Origin: Flaccisagitta enflata
Taxonomy: Eukaryota; Chaetognatha; Sagittoidea; Aphragmophora
NCBI GenBank assembly: GCA_965153355.1
Contig: OZ231128.1
Location: forward strand, 27,652,001-27,716,000
Reading direction: 5' to 3'
Length of the DNA stretch: 64,000 bases
Below are positions 25,457 to 37,190 of the stretch, piece after piece (position 1 is the stretch's first letter; every line of letters starts with the position of its first letter). The translations under genes were made by a program, and so were the position numbers. The notes under the pieces were generated by a model, which searched no databases, was not told the DNA's origin, and saw only the letters and a list, made by a program, of their open reading frames with translations.

Positions 25457-27090
25457 GAGTTCATTTTGACAAGCTCTAACTTCTAAATGGTTTGTGATAC
25501 AGACTTGGGGTTGGTCTACAATGAAAGAAAATTCGAAAATCTTCTAAAGCACTTCAACAAAAAAATGTTTGAATGAATTTTTTTGTCTTTTTTATCAATT
25601 AAGAAAAGGATGTGGCTTTTTTTTTAAATTGTTGAAAGTCAACCACGTCCATATTTTTGTGTCTAGGAATAAAGTTAAATCTCAATAAAAGGTTATCAGC
25701 CACGACGCCCACGAGTAAGATGTTTTTTAAACCAATTGGCGCCTGAAGAATAAGCACCTCTCGATAAGAGCAGCTTATAAAAAAAGCTCTCAGTAAAGAT
25801 CTCGCAAATCCTTTGCAGTTGGCGCTGACTTAGTTCGACTCACGCTTCAGAAAATACTAACCAGAGCAAAAGTCTTCATCCACCTTGGGCAAAAGTTCAT
25901 TTTATCATATAATGTAAACATTATACAATTATTTTGCTTACTGGAATCTGTGTAACAAAAAGTGGTGTCTTTTCTGGTAATCTGCCAAGATCACACCAAG
26001 CCTTTTAAGTAATTTTCTATCCTTTCAGATTTTGATTGAGATGGCATTCTGTTTTTAATTACTTCATTCCTTTGGCCAATATTGGTCCATTTTTTAGGTC
26101 ACCCATGATTGGCATAATGAGACATGAGAGAAAATTGATTTTCTCCAACTAAACACAACAAACAAATTCATTTTGATATTGGTTCTTGTATTTTTTTTAG
26201 AAATGTGACTTACTGGGGTGCATAAAATTGAGTCACTTTTAATTCTTTGATTTTCTTCCTCGCCAAGTCTGGGATTGGGCTAGATTTGTAGAACTTTTCT
26301 CTAAGAAAAAAAAAATCTCTAAGAATCTCAAAGATTTTAAGTGTTTATGATGGCTAGAACTGATACAGTTAGCTTTTCAAGTACTGGCTACTTATTTATG
26401 CGCCGCACTGTAAGGGCTGTGGGTGTAGATGAAGAGAGGAAAAGGATCTTGTCGCCATGGTGCACCATGGGAAGAGTTGAAAGAAATTGCGGATATTGAA
26501 TTGAGCCCGATAAAGAGGCCATGGGAGAAAGTGAGTTGGTTATTGTTAGTTGAAAGAAGGGAGTCTACTTAGGGCGGCCAGTTTTAAACAAGGAAGATTG
26601 TTTTGTCTGATGAGAGAATTGGTATGTATCAATTGTTAGTTGAAAGAAGGGGGGGAGCATGGACGGGACGGCTGAAGGGGATTTACGAGGGAAAGGGAGG
26701 TGAAAGAGGGTGTCAACATTGGAACTGGAATGGGACCCATTGTAGGGATGAGGAGGGGTAAGTCAAATCCGACGTATCGTAAAATATGGCCGGAGGAAGG
26801 AAAACCGTCAGATGGCTGAAATAGTGAGCCATAAAATTTCACGACTGAATGTTCTCTCGGATGAGAAAGTCGAAGTTGATAAAAAGAAATGGCGGGAAAA
26901 GAAGGCGACATGTAATCGCAGAGGAGTGTTAAAGAAAAAGGTAGGACACTGGAAGACAAAGAGGAAGAGGGCCGAGTATCAGGGAGAGATATGGAGAGGA
27001 ACACGGATGAAGGGCGCAAACTAGCCATTGGGCGTCCCCGAAGAGATCTGAGAAGAGATCTAAGAATGAAATGTTGATGAAGATAAGGGA
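25457..27090. other. Intergenic stretch, no gene recognised
   Basis: AT-rich to about 26,400, then purine-rich GGAG/GGGA sequence to 27,060. Open frames in the purine-rich part occur on both strands at once, which argues for composition rather than coding. Confidence 0.45.
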
Positions 27091-27364
27091 GAAAAAAAAT
27101 ATACTAAATCAGCCCCTCTTAGCTGTTACTTGCCTACACGGTAGCCGGAGATCGTGTATTTCAAGATTATACTGTGCTCTTACTTTGCGATGTCGCATTT
27201 ACTACGCGCCTCGAAAAAAAAGGCGCACCATATTTTGAGATGATGAATAAGAAAAAAAAATCTACTAAATCAGCTCCTCTTAGCTCTTACTTGCCTACAC
27301 GGTAGCCGGAGATCGTGTATTTCAAGATTATACTGTGCTCTTACTTTGCAATGTCGCATTTACT
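27091..27364. repeat. Direct duplication, ~113-bp copies, 160-bp period
   Basis: CTACACGGTAGCCGGAGATC and its surroundings occur at about 27,091-27,203 and again at 27,251-27,364 with few differences, separated by a short spacer containing GCGCCTCGAAAAAAAAGGCGC. Confidence 0.85.
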
Positions 27365-27433
27365 AGTTGTTGTTCCACTTATTAAATATATGTTTGCCTG
27401 GCACGCATAGCAATTCTGATTATAACAATACTG

Positions 27434-28401
27434 AAATTACTACGTAGGAAAAAAGTATATCTACACCTGGGATACATTATGATTTAGTGACCAAATATTG
27501 ATTTAATCATTATACAAAAAGTGTTAATATATAAAATAATTTGTTTTTTAACTAAAAATTCTTATCAAAGCTTTTGGAAGCAATATCTAAAGCCATTCTA
27601 ACTTATTATAGAGGATATTGTGTTAACACTCATAGGCAGGCCTGATTTCAGTGATTTTTTTGACTGAGCCAGTCGGGCTCGCTCCCCACATTTTGACAGA
27701 GCCCGACAGGAAAACCATGAGCCCGGTAAAAATGTATTGCCAAACATTACCATCATATCAGCCTTGATTTTTATAACAGCCACTGGTTATATGATGCAAT
27801 GATAAAATGATCACTACTCCAATGATTCAGGTCATGAAAAAATCGAAAAATGACTCAAAACTTGATAAATTTTCCAAAATTTCACTCAATCCATCCCAAT
27901 GAGAGAGAGCCAGCCGGGCTCAGAGCTTGCAAAATATAAGAGCCCGAGAGCAAAATAGAGAGCATCGGGCTCGCGGGCTCGCTCTAAAATCAGGCCTGCT
28001 CATAGGCAAATTTACAATTTAGGAAGAAGTTTATATTTATATCTGCCATTTCCAAACGTAAAAAACCACAGAACCCAGAATGAGTTCATCTTCTAGATTT
28101 TTTGATGTAGATAATTTTGTTTTTTTTTTTAAATTGTACTAGCTGCTCTAGAAGCGGAGATATGTTGATATAAAGCTGTCTATGATTTCTGCATTCTGCT
28201 GTTTTTTATAATTTTTTGATTTTGAAAATGAATGTTTTTTACATTTTTGCTTGTAATTTCTAAACGGTTTAAGATACACCAACCAGATTGGACTGATTTT
28301 GAAGATTTTTTGATGATGTTTAATTTGTTTTTTTAAAAATCTAGAAGCGGAGATATCCTTGGTTGAAGGTGTAGATATACTTTTTTCCTAGATAGTAATT
28401 T
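27434..28401. mobile_element. TIR element interrupted by a hAT MITE
   Basis: Left end AAATTACTACGTAGGAAAAA continuing AGTATATCTACACC. The right end is its inverse (GGTGTAGATATACTTTTTTC then CTAGATAGTAATTT). Terminal inverted repeats are about 34 bp with two mismatches. The nested hAT MITE accounts for 362 bp, leaving a native element of about 600 bp. No coding capacity; superfamily unknown. Confidence 0.75.
27637..27998 (+). mobile_element. hAT-type MITE with TSD CTCATAGG
   Basis: Perfect 12-bp termini CAGGCCTGATTT / AAATCAGGCCTG and a perfect 8-bp TSD CTCATAGG (27,629-27,636 and 27,999-28,006). The interior is rich in GAGCCCG/CGGGCTC. Related to 24,469-25,167 but with a different terminal sub-sequence at both ends. 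Confidence 0.9.
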
Positions 28402-28686
28402 TCTCTTATTAGATCATTCATTTCTTTCATCATAACATTTTGAATTCCTTTATTTAACAAATTCTGTGGATACCTCAGGCATGCGACAAGGTCATTTGAC
28501 CTTGTTTAAAAACATTCATACTCAATTACTCATAGATGCGCTGACGGATCATCATCCATCCATTCATTCATACACCAAGGCATTGAGTATTCGCTGCTAT
28601 GATAGAAAATGAGCAATGAAATATCAAACCATCATCAATTCATCATTAACTAGAATCCATTTTGTTGACGTGGCGGAAGTCCACTT

Positions 28687-28761
28687 TTTAGTCACGTGCT
28701 CGCGACTCTATAAGCCACTGCTCGGTTCGTCGGTGGGTCCGTCCGTCCGTCTGTCTGTCAC
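28687..28761 (-). mobile_element. Hairpin-repeat right-end fragment, family 1
   Basis: TTTTTAGTCACGTGCTCGCG hairpin end, ACTCTATAAGCC, then GTCCGTCCGTCTGTCTGTC. The left end is missing. Confidence 0.7.
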
Positions 28762-28863
28762 AAAATTCTTTTTTAGTCTCTGAACGGTAAGGAAGAAACT
28801 TGGAGGTGTAAACAACCATTTTGAATGAAAAAAAGAAATGTTTCTGTCTGTCTGTCTGCCTGA

Positions 28864-29095
28864 CTTTTTAGTTGCGGTCTTGCGGATACGCAACTCTATA
28901 AGAGGTTTTTTTATCCATCCGTCCGTCCATCCGTTGGTCTGTCGGTCCGTCGGTCTGTCCATCCATCGGTCCATCGGTCCGTCCATCAGTCCGTCTGTAT
29001 CAAAAGGGGGGTTGGGTGGAGCGTTGGGTGTGGATGGGGGTTTGCTACCCATGCCCACCCGTCCACAACAATATTGTGACCCCGCGTCACTTGTT
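28864..29095 (-). mobile_element. Hairpin-ended repeat, family 2
   Basis: TTTTTAGTTGCGGTCTTGCG, GATACGCAACTCTATAAGAG, a long (GTCCATCGGTCC)n-like block, box GCCCACCCGTCCACAAC and the TTGTGACCCCGCGTCACTTG end. Confidence 0.85.
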
Positions 29096-29344
29096 TAGAA
29101 AGTGCCGACGCACGCTACTCAGGTCTAATGTCCTTGTTATATAACCATCGCGTCAAGGATCAAAACAAAATCAGTTTTGCGTGGATGAACGTACGTCATT
29201 TGTATGGGAATTTATCGAGTTTTCTGCTTAACTCTGCTTATCTCCAGCATTAAGTTACGGTGGAAAAGAAACATGAACGACACATTTGTTAAATCAGATC
29301 TAATTTATAATCTAAAGGTACTGAAGAGAAATTGGTGCCCGCCA

Positions 29345-29490
29345 CAGGCGCCACTCCTCAATCCGCTACGTCGGTACGTCGCGCCTTTAAGTATAATGCT
29401 TTTTGACATATTGCCCCAGCCCTAATGTCTCAGTGGCCTTCTCAAGCGCCGCCCCTGCCCACTCTGACGCAACTGTAAACGCCGCGTGGT
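29345..29490 (-). mobile_element. Possible hairpin-repeat fragment
   Basis: GGCGCCACTCC, CTACGTCGGTACGTCGCGCC and CGCCGCCCCTGCCCACTCTGACGCAACTG follow the element's order but are degenerate. Confidence 0.4.
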
Positions 29491-29603
29491 AATTCTATAT
29501 TGTGGATTGAATTGAACATGATGAGCGGAAAAAAAAATTGTCATGTGGAGGAAGATCATGTATGCGTAACTTGTATCTAAGTAATCGCGCATTCACGCTC
29601 ACA

Positions 29604-29609
<6 letters not shown>

Positions 29610-29654
<45 letters not shown>
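29610..29654. repeat. (GA)n microsatellite
   Basis: Twenty-two GA units. Confidence 0.95.
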
Positions 29655-29656
<2 letters not shown>

Positions 29657-30037
29657 GTTGATAATGATAATGCTGATGATGGTTTCGCAGGCGTGAGTAG
29701 ACAATGGGCGTGGGTTTATTTACGATTGTGCATTAATGCGTGTCCAATCTTAAGCCTCGATGAGTTGCCCCAGTCGCGCCGTCTGCAGCCCCGCGCCGTC
29801 TGCAGCCCAACGCCGCCATTTCTCGTCATGGGGCCTCGTCCTCAATGTTTTACACGCAGACTGGTGGCCCCATGATTTATTCTTATACTATCTTAATCAT
29901 AAGTGTATCTGCAAAATGAAAAAAAAAAGTCACTTTCAAATTTAGAAAAAGGATAGTTCCTGTTTACAAAATAGGATTAAATTTTTTTCATAGCTGCTGA
30001 AAAATACTGGGACTCGCAATTATACTGTCTTTACTTA

Positions 30038-30256
30038 ACAAGGGACGCGGGGTCACAGTACCGTTGCCGGACGGGTGGGCAGGGGCGGCCAACCCCACAA
30101 AACACCCTAATCCCGCTCTTACACACAAACATACACGAAATGTATCGAAGACTCTCGTTTTTCCACTTTTTGACTCGGTGAAAACCTACATACCGATGGA
30201 CAAACTGACGGATGAACGAAGCCCCTTATATTGAGTTGCGTGTCCTTGTAAAAAGT
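30038..30256 (+). mobile_element. Hairpin-ended repeat, family 2
   Basis: AACAAGGGACGCGGGGTCAC, CCGTTGCCGGACGGGTGGGC, AGGGGCGGCC. Right end GAAGCCCCTTATATTGAG with a decayed hairpin GTTGCGTGTCCTTGTAAAAA. Confidence 0.8.
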
Positions 30257-30618
30257 GCTTTTCATGTATTTCAGATATTACCCAATTTCATTTTGATCTA
30301 AATGCTAATAGTCGGTTGCGTGAAAGTAATTTCTTTCTTTAATTATTTTATTTTACAAGTCCTGCAGAAAGAGATGATAAACGTCTGATCCACTGTCGCC
30401 CCCCCACCCCCATGGCTCCTTTTCCTTCATGCATGTAGGGAAGTTCTGTAACCTGGATTTAGTCACAATACACTGCAACCTACTATGGTGCAGCAGAGCT
30501 CTCACCACATGTACTCCGCAACTCGGGATTATGAAGCGGAAAAGGATAAAAAAAAGAGCGTGGGTAAGCCAGTGATATCAGTTGCCAACACGGATAAAGA
30601 TAAGAAGGACAAATAGAG

Positions 30619-30621
<3 letters not shown>

Positions 30622-30712
<91 letters not shown>
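30622..30712. repeat. (GA)n-(GACA)n-(GA)n microsatellite
   Basis: GA run, seven GACA units, GA run. Confidence 0.96.
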
Positions 30713-30716
<4 letters not shown>

Positions 30717-31569
30717 ATTAGATTTATTAGTTTAGAGGAAGATACGTTCAGGTTAGAATTCAATTGATGTTCAATAAGGGATGTGTTTTACAAGCCACAG
30801 TGGGAAAAATAACAAGGGATAAGTATTCTAAGACAGACCATCGGAAAGCTAGTGATGAATCATTTCATTGGACGGTCTTCCCATTTGCCACAAAATTGAA
30901 TTCGTTATCGTTAACCGGCGTTTTTGTTCAAAACTGCCCCTATTAACAGGGGCCCCCTAGCATATGTAGTCGCTTGCTACATATGTGACGCCATCAGAGA
31001 ATTTCCTGTCTATTGGACTAACACCCCTTTCAGACTGAACTCTATGTATAAAAAGAAAAAAAGAAAAAAAAACAAATAAAAAACAATACAAAACAAAACA
31101 TAAAAACGAAGAGAACCAAATAGAGGAAGCAAGATTAGGGAACAAGACTAAATAACCATGTCGGACATGAAACAGTCATGGACTTGAAATTCGTTGCCCT
31201 TTGAATTTCTTCGCCATACACTTATGGTTGTAGATGGGAAGGTAATACGATATTTAATGATTGCTGAGCATAACTGTATCTGCCATGACCAACTGCAAGC
31301 GACTTCACTGCTCCTTCATCGTATAATTGGCATTGTTTTGTCACTGTCCTCGCTAAGCTGCGCGCGACATCAAGCCTTAAAGTTCTGTTGGGTGCACAAA
31401 GATCCCAAACATCAAGATAAAAAAAAAAAAGAACAGAGGGAAAAGGGAAAATGAATAAAAGTGAATTGCGTGTAATGTGAAACATAAAAGTTTTTGTGAC
31501 CTCTGCACTTGGCGACGCTGAGACCTCGATACAGACAAGTTTTATGTAGAATGTTACTATTAGAAAAAA
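30713..31569. other. Intergenic stretch, no gene seen
   Basis: A short hairpin CATATGTAG-TCGCTTG-CTACATATG lies at about 30,960-30,985. No exon was recognised. Confidence 0.45.
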
Positions 31570-31813
31570 GAGGCCGGATTCACGGCTTCCCAAGTCACAT
31601 GCGATTGGGAACTGGGCAGGGGTAGTGATTTAAACCAATCGAGCATTCAGGCAGGCGCAGTGATGCACAAGCAGCCCATAAACACTTTCAAAAAACGTAG
31701 TGGCAATAGATGTGCCAACGGACAGAAAGATGTATGGATGGATAGACAGACAGACCGACCAACTAACCAACCATTATCGCGGGATATCGAGTTGTGTAGC
31801 AAACGACTACAAA
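31570..31813 (+). mobile_element. Hairpin-ended repeat, family 1 (diverged)
   Basis: GAGGCCGGATTCACGGCTTC, AAGTCACATGCGATTGGGA, GGGCAGGGGTAGTGA, GACCGACCAACTAACCAACC, then GAGTTGTGTAGCAAACGACT. Confidence 0.75.
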
Positions 31814-31913
31814 TCCAGTACCTGCCCCAACCATCACTCAACAAATATGTATAGACGCTTCAAAGTACACTCCGTCCACCTTTTTTTAAACAGAATGAAT
31901 TGAAATGGAGAGT

Positions 31914-31962
31914 CTACCGATAAAGGCGGCTCTCGCCGACCAGAAAAAAAGTTGTAAACATG
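31914..31962 (+). repeat. ~50-bp dispersed GGCGGCT..CGCC repeat, copy 2
   Basis: CCGATAAAGGCGGCTCTCGC, then CGACCAGAAAAAAAGTTGTAA. Confidence 0.7.
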
Positions 31963-32349
31963 GAATTTTTCCCTTGATGATTTTTTGTTTTCATGTTTTT
32001 CATGCTTTGGATTTTTTTTCATACTCATTCGTAGTGGCATTGCTCAAAAGTGGTGATCCAAGAAAAAAGTTTTTTGTCAAAAAAATGTTTTTGTCCAAAA
32101 AAAGAAATGATAGATGAAAAAGTTGAAAAAAGTTAGCTCTGCACTATCATTTCTTTGTTTTGAAGCAAATATTTCTGCAGGTGCACTCATGTTGTTGCTA
32201 AAATGTGTTATCAGCATCAACAAACTTCTAACATGCCAACAGTAGCTTGCTCTGTTTTACAATTACACACACTACTATCTAGACGGAAAAAATCTTCCGG
32301 CACGTTTACATGCATATCTCAGGTTAGAATCAACCAATCATAAAAAAAT

Positions 32350-32592
32350 TGATGAGGCAATTAAAGCCCTTCAAATTTGCAAGAGATCTACGCAAACTGC
32401 ATCCTTCTAGCTCTATGCATTAAAAAGTTATTCAGCTTTGATTGAAATACTTCAATTGTGCTTTTGCCATTTCTATACCATCTTCTGAAGATATCACTTT
32501 ACTCTTTCTTTAATTACTTCTAAATGCAAAGAGCTAGGCAGATGCGGTTTGCGCTGCCTGCTTGCAAATTCGAAGGGCTTCAATTATGGCGA
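32350..32592. mobile_element. Fold-back element with ~75-bp arms
   Basis: AATTAAAGCCCTTCAAATTT and GCAAACTGCATCCTTCTAGC on the left are mirrored on the right (GCTAGGCAGATGCGGTTTGC and AAATTCGAAGGGCTTCAATT). About 85 bp of spacer. No TSD was identified. Confidence 0.7.
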
Positions 32593-34437
32593 ATGTCACA
32601 ATCTCTTTTCGACGAGAGAACCCGACTCACCACCACGTTAACAGTGTTACCGCAATGTCTATTGCATTGTGACAAGTTTTTATAGTTGGATGACCTTCCT
32701 AACTACCTGGATTACCTTGCCAAACCATTTTTTGTGACTACCCCTACCCCTAGGGGTAATAAAAATTAGGCCAAATTGGCCACATTGGCATGTCCTGATT
32801 TTGTCCGGACAAGCAAATAACAAGCAAAACCTATCAAAAATAGATTATCTGATCATTTCTCAGCTTTTAATCAGTTATCATCATTCCGATGTGATGTACA
32901 AAAAATTTCATCCTACTGCGCAAATGCTAAGTTGTTCAAATATTGTATTATCATCAAATTTTGATCCTTCTAATTTTTTTGCTATTTCATGGCAAAATCT
33001 GAGTATGCCGATTATCTTTTTTTAAAACACTATAAATTCTCAAAGTTAATCACTTTTCAGGTTTCTATCTAATAGAGGACTACTTGAAGGACATACGCTC
33101 CAAATTTCATGCCACTGTGACACCCCAATCCCGCATAATGACACTTTTCTTCAAGCGTGATTATTCTGCACACCCCCCCAGCTCTTCTGTCACGCTCATG
33201 TCACGCTTCAAGTCTGTCACTGTCACGCCATTGTGAAACTGATGATGGAAATTTGGAAAACACGATGAGAAAGAGCATGAAATTTTGCATATACACTAAA
33301 AATTTCAGGTCTTAACTCCCGGGCATTCAGCCATAATGAAATTTTCAATGTGATTGGTCAGTAAATTGTTGCAGAATAATCATGCTTCAAGATGAATCTT
33401 TGTAGTTAATTCTTTGTTATTGGCGCATGTATGCACTTACAGCAAAATGGTAAACCAAAAAAATCAGGAAATGCCCATATCTTGGAAACCCTTCAAGAGA
33501 GACAAAAGATTTTTTGCATGGATCAATACTGTACTGAAACTATTACGAACAGAGCATTCGGTGCATCTGGGACACATCTAACCAACCCAACCAGCCCAAC
33601 CAGCCTACCACCCAAAAATTTTAAAAAAAGGCATGACTTCTAAAATATTTGTCCGATTTGGCTGAAATTTTGCACAGTGGTTCTTTCAGAGAATGCCTAC
33701 TTAAATTAATCGTTGCCGAAAGATTCAGTAAATTTTTGCCAACTGGCCCAACCAGCCAAAAAAGCTGCTTATAGGGAATTTTCAAAAAAAATTGAAAAAT
33801 CAATTTTTTTCAGCAGAATTGGGTCTGATTGAATTCTTGAACTGTGATTTAGTAAAATATTCCCATTTTTTTGGTTTTGCTGACTTTAACAACTCAATTT
33901 TTGCTTATTTTCAATCATTATTTGTTGCATTTCAGCCTAATTTACATGAAAATCAAGGATCCGTAACAAAATTCAGTTTTTGAACCATGTTCATATTGAC
34001 ATGAGCTATCTGATTATGAATGTTTTTGACAAATTTTCTCAATTTTTAAATTGACCTATTTGGCCATCTCTCAAAAAGGAGATTATAGAAACAGCCTTAT
34101 GTCACCAATTTTTCTATGATTTGATGAGTCTTTGGTAAGCTGTAAGTCTAAATGTAGCAAAAGAAGAGGGAAAGAAAATCAGGAGAAAGAGCCCGAAAGC
34201 CTTCGCTCCAGAGAACCTCGAGAAGCTCTACATATCGCTTCCCCAACAAATGGCGGCCCTGATTCAATCAAATGGACGTCACACTAATTATTGTTGGATT
34301 TGTAACTGATATGTTTTCATCTTTACGCCAATGAATACATTTTTATAATAGGCCAAAAAATTTTTTTCCGCTTAGATTGTATTACACACAAACTTACTTT
34401 GTTCTTCCTTCCCTCCTTTCCTTCCTCCCTCCCTTTC
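32593..34437. other. Intergenic stretch, no gene recognised
   Basis: AT-rich. No splice-supported exon, RNA gene or repeat was recognised. Confidence 0.4.
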
Positions 34438-34593
34438 TTAGGTTGCGGACACGCAACACTATAAGAGGCTTTGTCCGTCCGTCCATTGGTCCAATGGTCC
34501 ATCCGTCTGTCAGCACGAATCGAAAAGTGGGAAAACTTGCATATCCCCCCTTGCCCACCCATCCGCAACTGGTGGCCGTGTATCCGGCTATGT
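34438..34593 (-). mobile_element. Hairpin-ended repeat, GTTGCGGAC arms with family-1 left end
   Basis: AGGTTGCGGACACGCAACAC hairpin, TATAAGAGGCTTTGTCC, GTCCGTCCATTGGTCC block, GCCCACCCATCCGCAACTGG and GCCGTGTATCCGGCTATG. It combines the arm type of family 2 with the outer end of family 1, so the arm and the outer end assort independently. Confidence 0.85.
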
Positions 34594-34958
34594 TTCTTCC
34601 TCCTTCCCTTCTTTACTTCTGTCTTTGTTACTTTATAAAGAACAAAAATTCGACTTTTTTCCAATAAAAATTGTGAGTTGTTTTACTTCATAATTTCAAA
34701 TGTCAAAAGAACTCCGCGACGCCTTATCGGCGCAATAATCATGGGAGATCAACGCAGTGACACGGATCCAGTCACAGCGGGACTTTGACACCCACGCCGT
34801 TTCAGCACGCTATTATGTGCCTCTTATGCGGCTTGAGTTGCGAAGTTCAAGAGTAGAGAGCGACGCCCATTGGTCAGCCACGGCAATACTGGTAAAAAAG
34901 CCGTTGTGAATAATGACATAATGTCATAATGTCCTAATGTCCTTAATTCATGATAATA

Positions 34959-35137
34959 CAGTTGAACCGCGCTCTAACGGATTTCAGGGGACCAACATTT
35001 TTTTTTTTCTATTATAGGCGGACTTCTATTATTGCCAACAAAGGTATAAAAGAAACTAACTTGAAGAGATCATGAATTTACATCTGTTATAGATGGAATT
35101 CCGTTGGTGGCGGGTCCGTTAGAGCGGGGTCCAGCTG
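34959..35137. mobile_element. pogo/Tc1-mariner-type MITE, TA target
   Basis: Ends CAGTTGAACCGCGCTCTAAC and, inverted, CAGCTGGACCCCGCTCTAAC, with TA on each side (34,957-34,958 and 35,138-35,139). Terminal repeats of the form CAGTNGAACCNCGNTNTAAC with TA duplication are typical of pogo-like elements. At 179 bp it is non-coding. Confidence 0.85.
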
Positions 35138-35251
35138 TATGATCTTAGTTCAGGCGATCACATAGTCGTTCCTGATATCTGTAGCGACGTTGCTGGCGAA
35201 GACTCTTTATCAAGTAGCCTTGACAAATTGTCATTGTTCGAAGTGGTGTTA

Positions 35252-35790
35252 ACCAAAATTCGAGAAGCAGCAAGTGGACTTTGAGCCCTAAATGATTCCA
35301 AACAATGATAATTTTGAAGAGTTGGGGATTGACACTTTCTCGGTGCGTGATCAAATTCTTAAAACCATAAAGAGATTATACAATTAGAAATAATCTTTAT
35401 CACGATGGGTCACGATGACTTATCCGGTAATTCAAATTTCAATAACCTCCTAAAGTAGCACATCTCAGTGAAAAGACCATATTTTTTGTTTGAATTTTCA
35501 TTTCTGTTTTTTTTTCTTTTACCAAAATTAAAAGAAGCAGCAAGTGGACTTAGAGCACTGAATGATTCCAAACAATGAGAATTTTGAAGAGTTGGGGATT
35601 GACACTTTCTTGGTGTGTGATCAAATTCTTAGAACCATAAAGAGATTATACAATTAGAAATAATCATTATCGCAATGGGTCACAATGACTTATCCGGTAA
35701 TTCAAATTCCAATAACCTCCTAAAGTAGCACATCTCAGTGGAAAGACCATATTTTTTGTTTGAGTTTTCAGTTCTGGTTTGTTTTTTTTT
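35252..35790. repeat. Tandem duplication, 269-bp period
   Basis: ACCAAAATT...AGAAGCAGCAAGTGGACTT and the following ~250 bp occur twice head to tail (35,252-35,520 and 35,521-35,790) with few mismatches, e.g. CACGATGGGTCACGATG against CGCAATGGGTCACAATG. Confidence 0.9.
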
Positions 35791-37099
35791 ATAAAATTAG
35801 GCAAATATAATTAATATCAGTAGTAATATATAAAGTATGCATTTATCATTGATTGGTTTACGTATATTTAAGGAGATAAATGTAGGTTTTGGGGTCATCA
35901 GATGCCTAAAAAGTGTTCAAAGTAATCAATCTTATCTTAAGATTCTGTTATTTGATGTCTCAGTTTGCCTGTATTTGAGCACTTCACTCAGAGATGAGAT
36001 AAAAAACAAATATTCCTGTTGCTTTATCTAAAGCATATCTTTGATTATGAATTGTGTTTCATGATGAGAAAACATGAGGCTTCACAGCTATATGCTATCC
36101 CTGATTTTTCTACTGGTAGATTTAAAAATACTGGTTGATTTAAAAATCTTCAGTTCGAATCTCATTCTGAGACAGGATACAGTAAACCTAAGAAGAAGCG
36201 CTGGCTGGAATACAACCATTTGAATGTTTTGAAGTTTTGGGCAATAATAGGTGACTAATAAAGTTATGTCATTAGTGCTTGATCAAGAGTCAATTGCATA
36301 CTTAAAAAAAAAAACAAAAACAAAAAAAAAAAAAAAAACAAAAAAACAAAACTCTGACATTTGCACCTAAAAATCAACCGATTCAGAGAAAAAAAGTCTC
36401 TTTTATCACTGCATTGTGCCTCTCTCTCATTTTTTTAACAGGCCGTCTCATTATTAAAGGCGACTGCCGATGTGCGCGCACTCATTCAATTAAACGACTC
36501 TCTCGATTAAGTTTGTTTCTTTTTAACTGCAAGAAATGGTACATTCAAAACTTTTTCTACTATTTCCTACAGTAGATATTTTAATGTTGTAGTAGGCGTG
36601 AAAGTTTAGTACAGTGGATATCAGCTACGAGTGTGACGGTCTGGTAACAGGTTTTCTGCTATGATTTCTTCATTTTTGGATATGCCAATGTGCGATTTTT
36701 AATGGGGAACCCCTCGAGCGAGCACCCTTCACCCCTGGGGCTGGATGACTAGAATTTGTCTAAAACATAGTCTATAAACATAGGCCGTTTTCAACCAAAG
36801 TTTAAAAAGGGAATGAAAAAAATGATTCATGTAGGTCAATAAAATCAATGATATTAACCAAAAATACATGAGACAATAATCTATCATTAGGTAAATGTAT
36901 CCAAACACATTTACTGATTATTTATTGATGTTAGAAATGATGCCTATGCGTAATTATACAAAATTATGATTTACTGCAATATGCAAATGAGCTTTTTGAC
37001 AATTGTGAATGTACATAGGTGTTTGAATGCAATTGCAACTATTGTGACTTACTTAAATGATATGTTTATTACGATTACATGTTTAGCATATCATTTTCT
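35791..37099. other. Intergenic stretch, no gene seen
   Basis: Includes an A-rich tract at 36,302-36,350. A diverged fragment of the ~50-bp GGCG..CGCC repeat is possible near 36,455. No exon was recognised. Confidence 0.4.
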
Positions 37100-37190
37100 T
37101 TTAAGATGCGTGAATCTGGAACGCATCTCTTTAAGAGAGTCTGTCCGTCTGTTTATCCATCTGTCTGTCCATTACGCCTGTGCAAAAAAA
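37100..37190 (-). mobile_element. Hairpin-repeat end with AGATGCGT arms
   Basis: AGATGCGT-GAATCTGGA-ACGCATCT hairpin, CTTTAAGAGAG, then CTGTCCGTCTGTTTATCC. A fifth arm sequence with the same hairpin-plus-tandem layout. The opposite end was not identified. Confidence 0.55.

Noticed and set aside
26636-27028. Open frames on both strands in purine-rich DNA
   Set aside because: Complementary frames open together, no splice signals, no family; composition explains them.
30955-30990. CATATGTAG...CTACATATG hairpin as a terminator or regulatory site
   Set aside because: Isolated short palindrome in intergenic DNA with no gene next to it; could be chance or a hairpin-repeat remnant.
36130-36180. Possible tRNA B-box-like CAGTTCGAATCTC
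   Set aside because: No matching A-box, acceptor stem or cloverleaf could be drawn around it.
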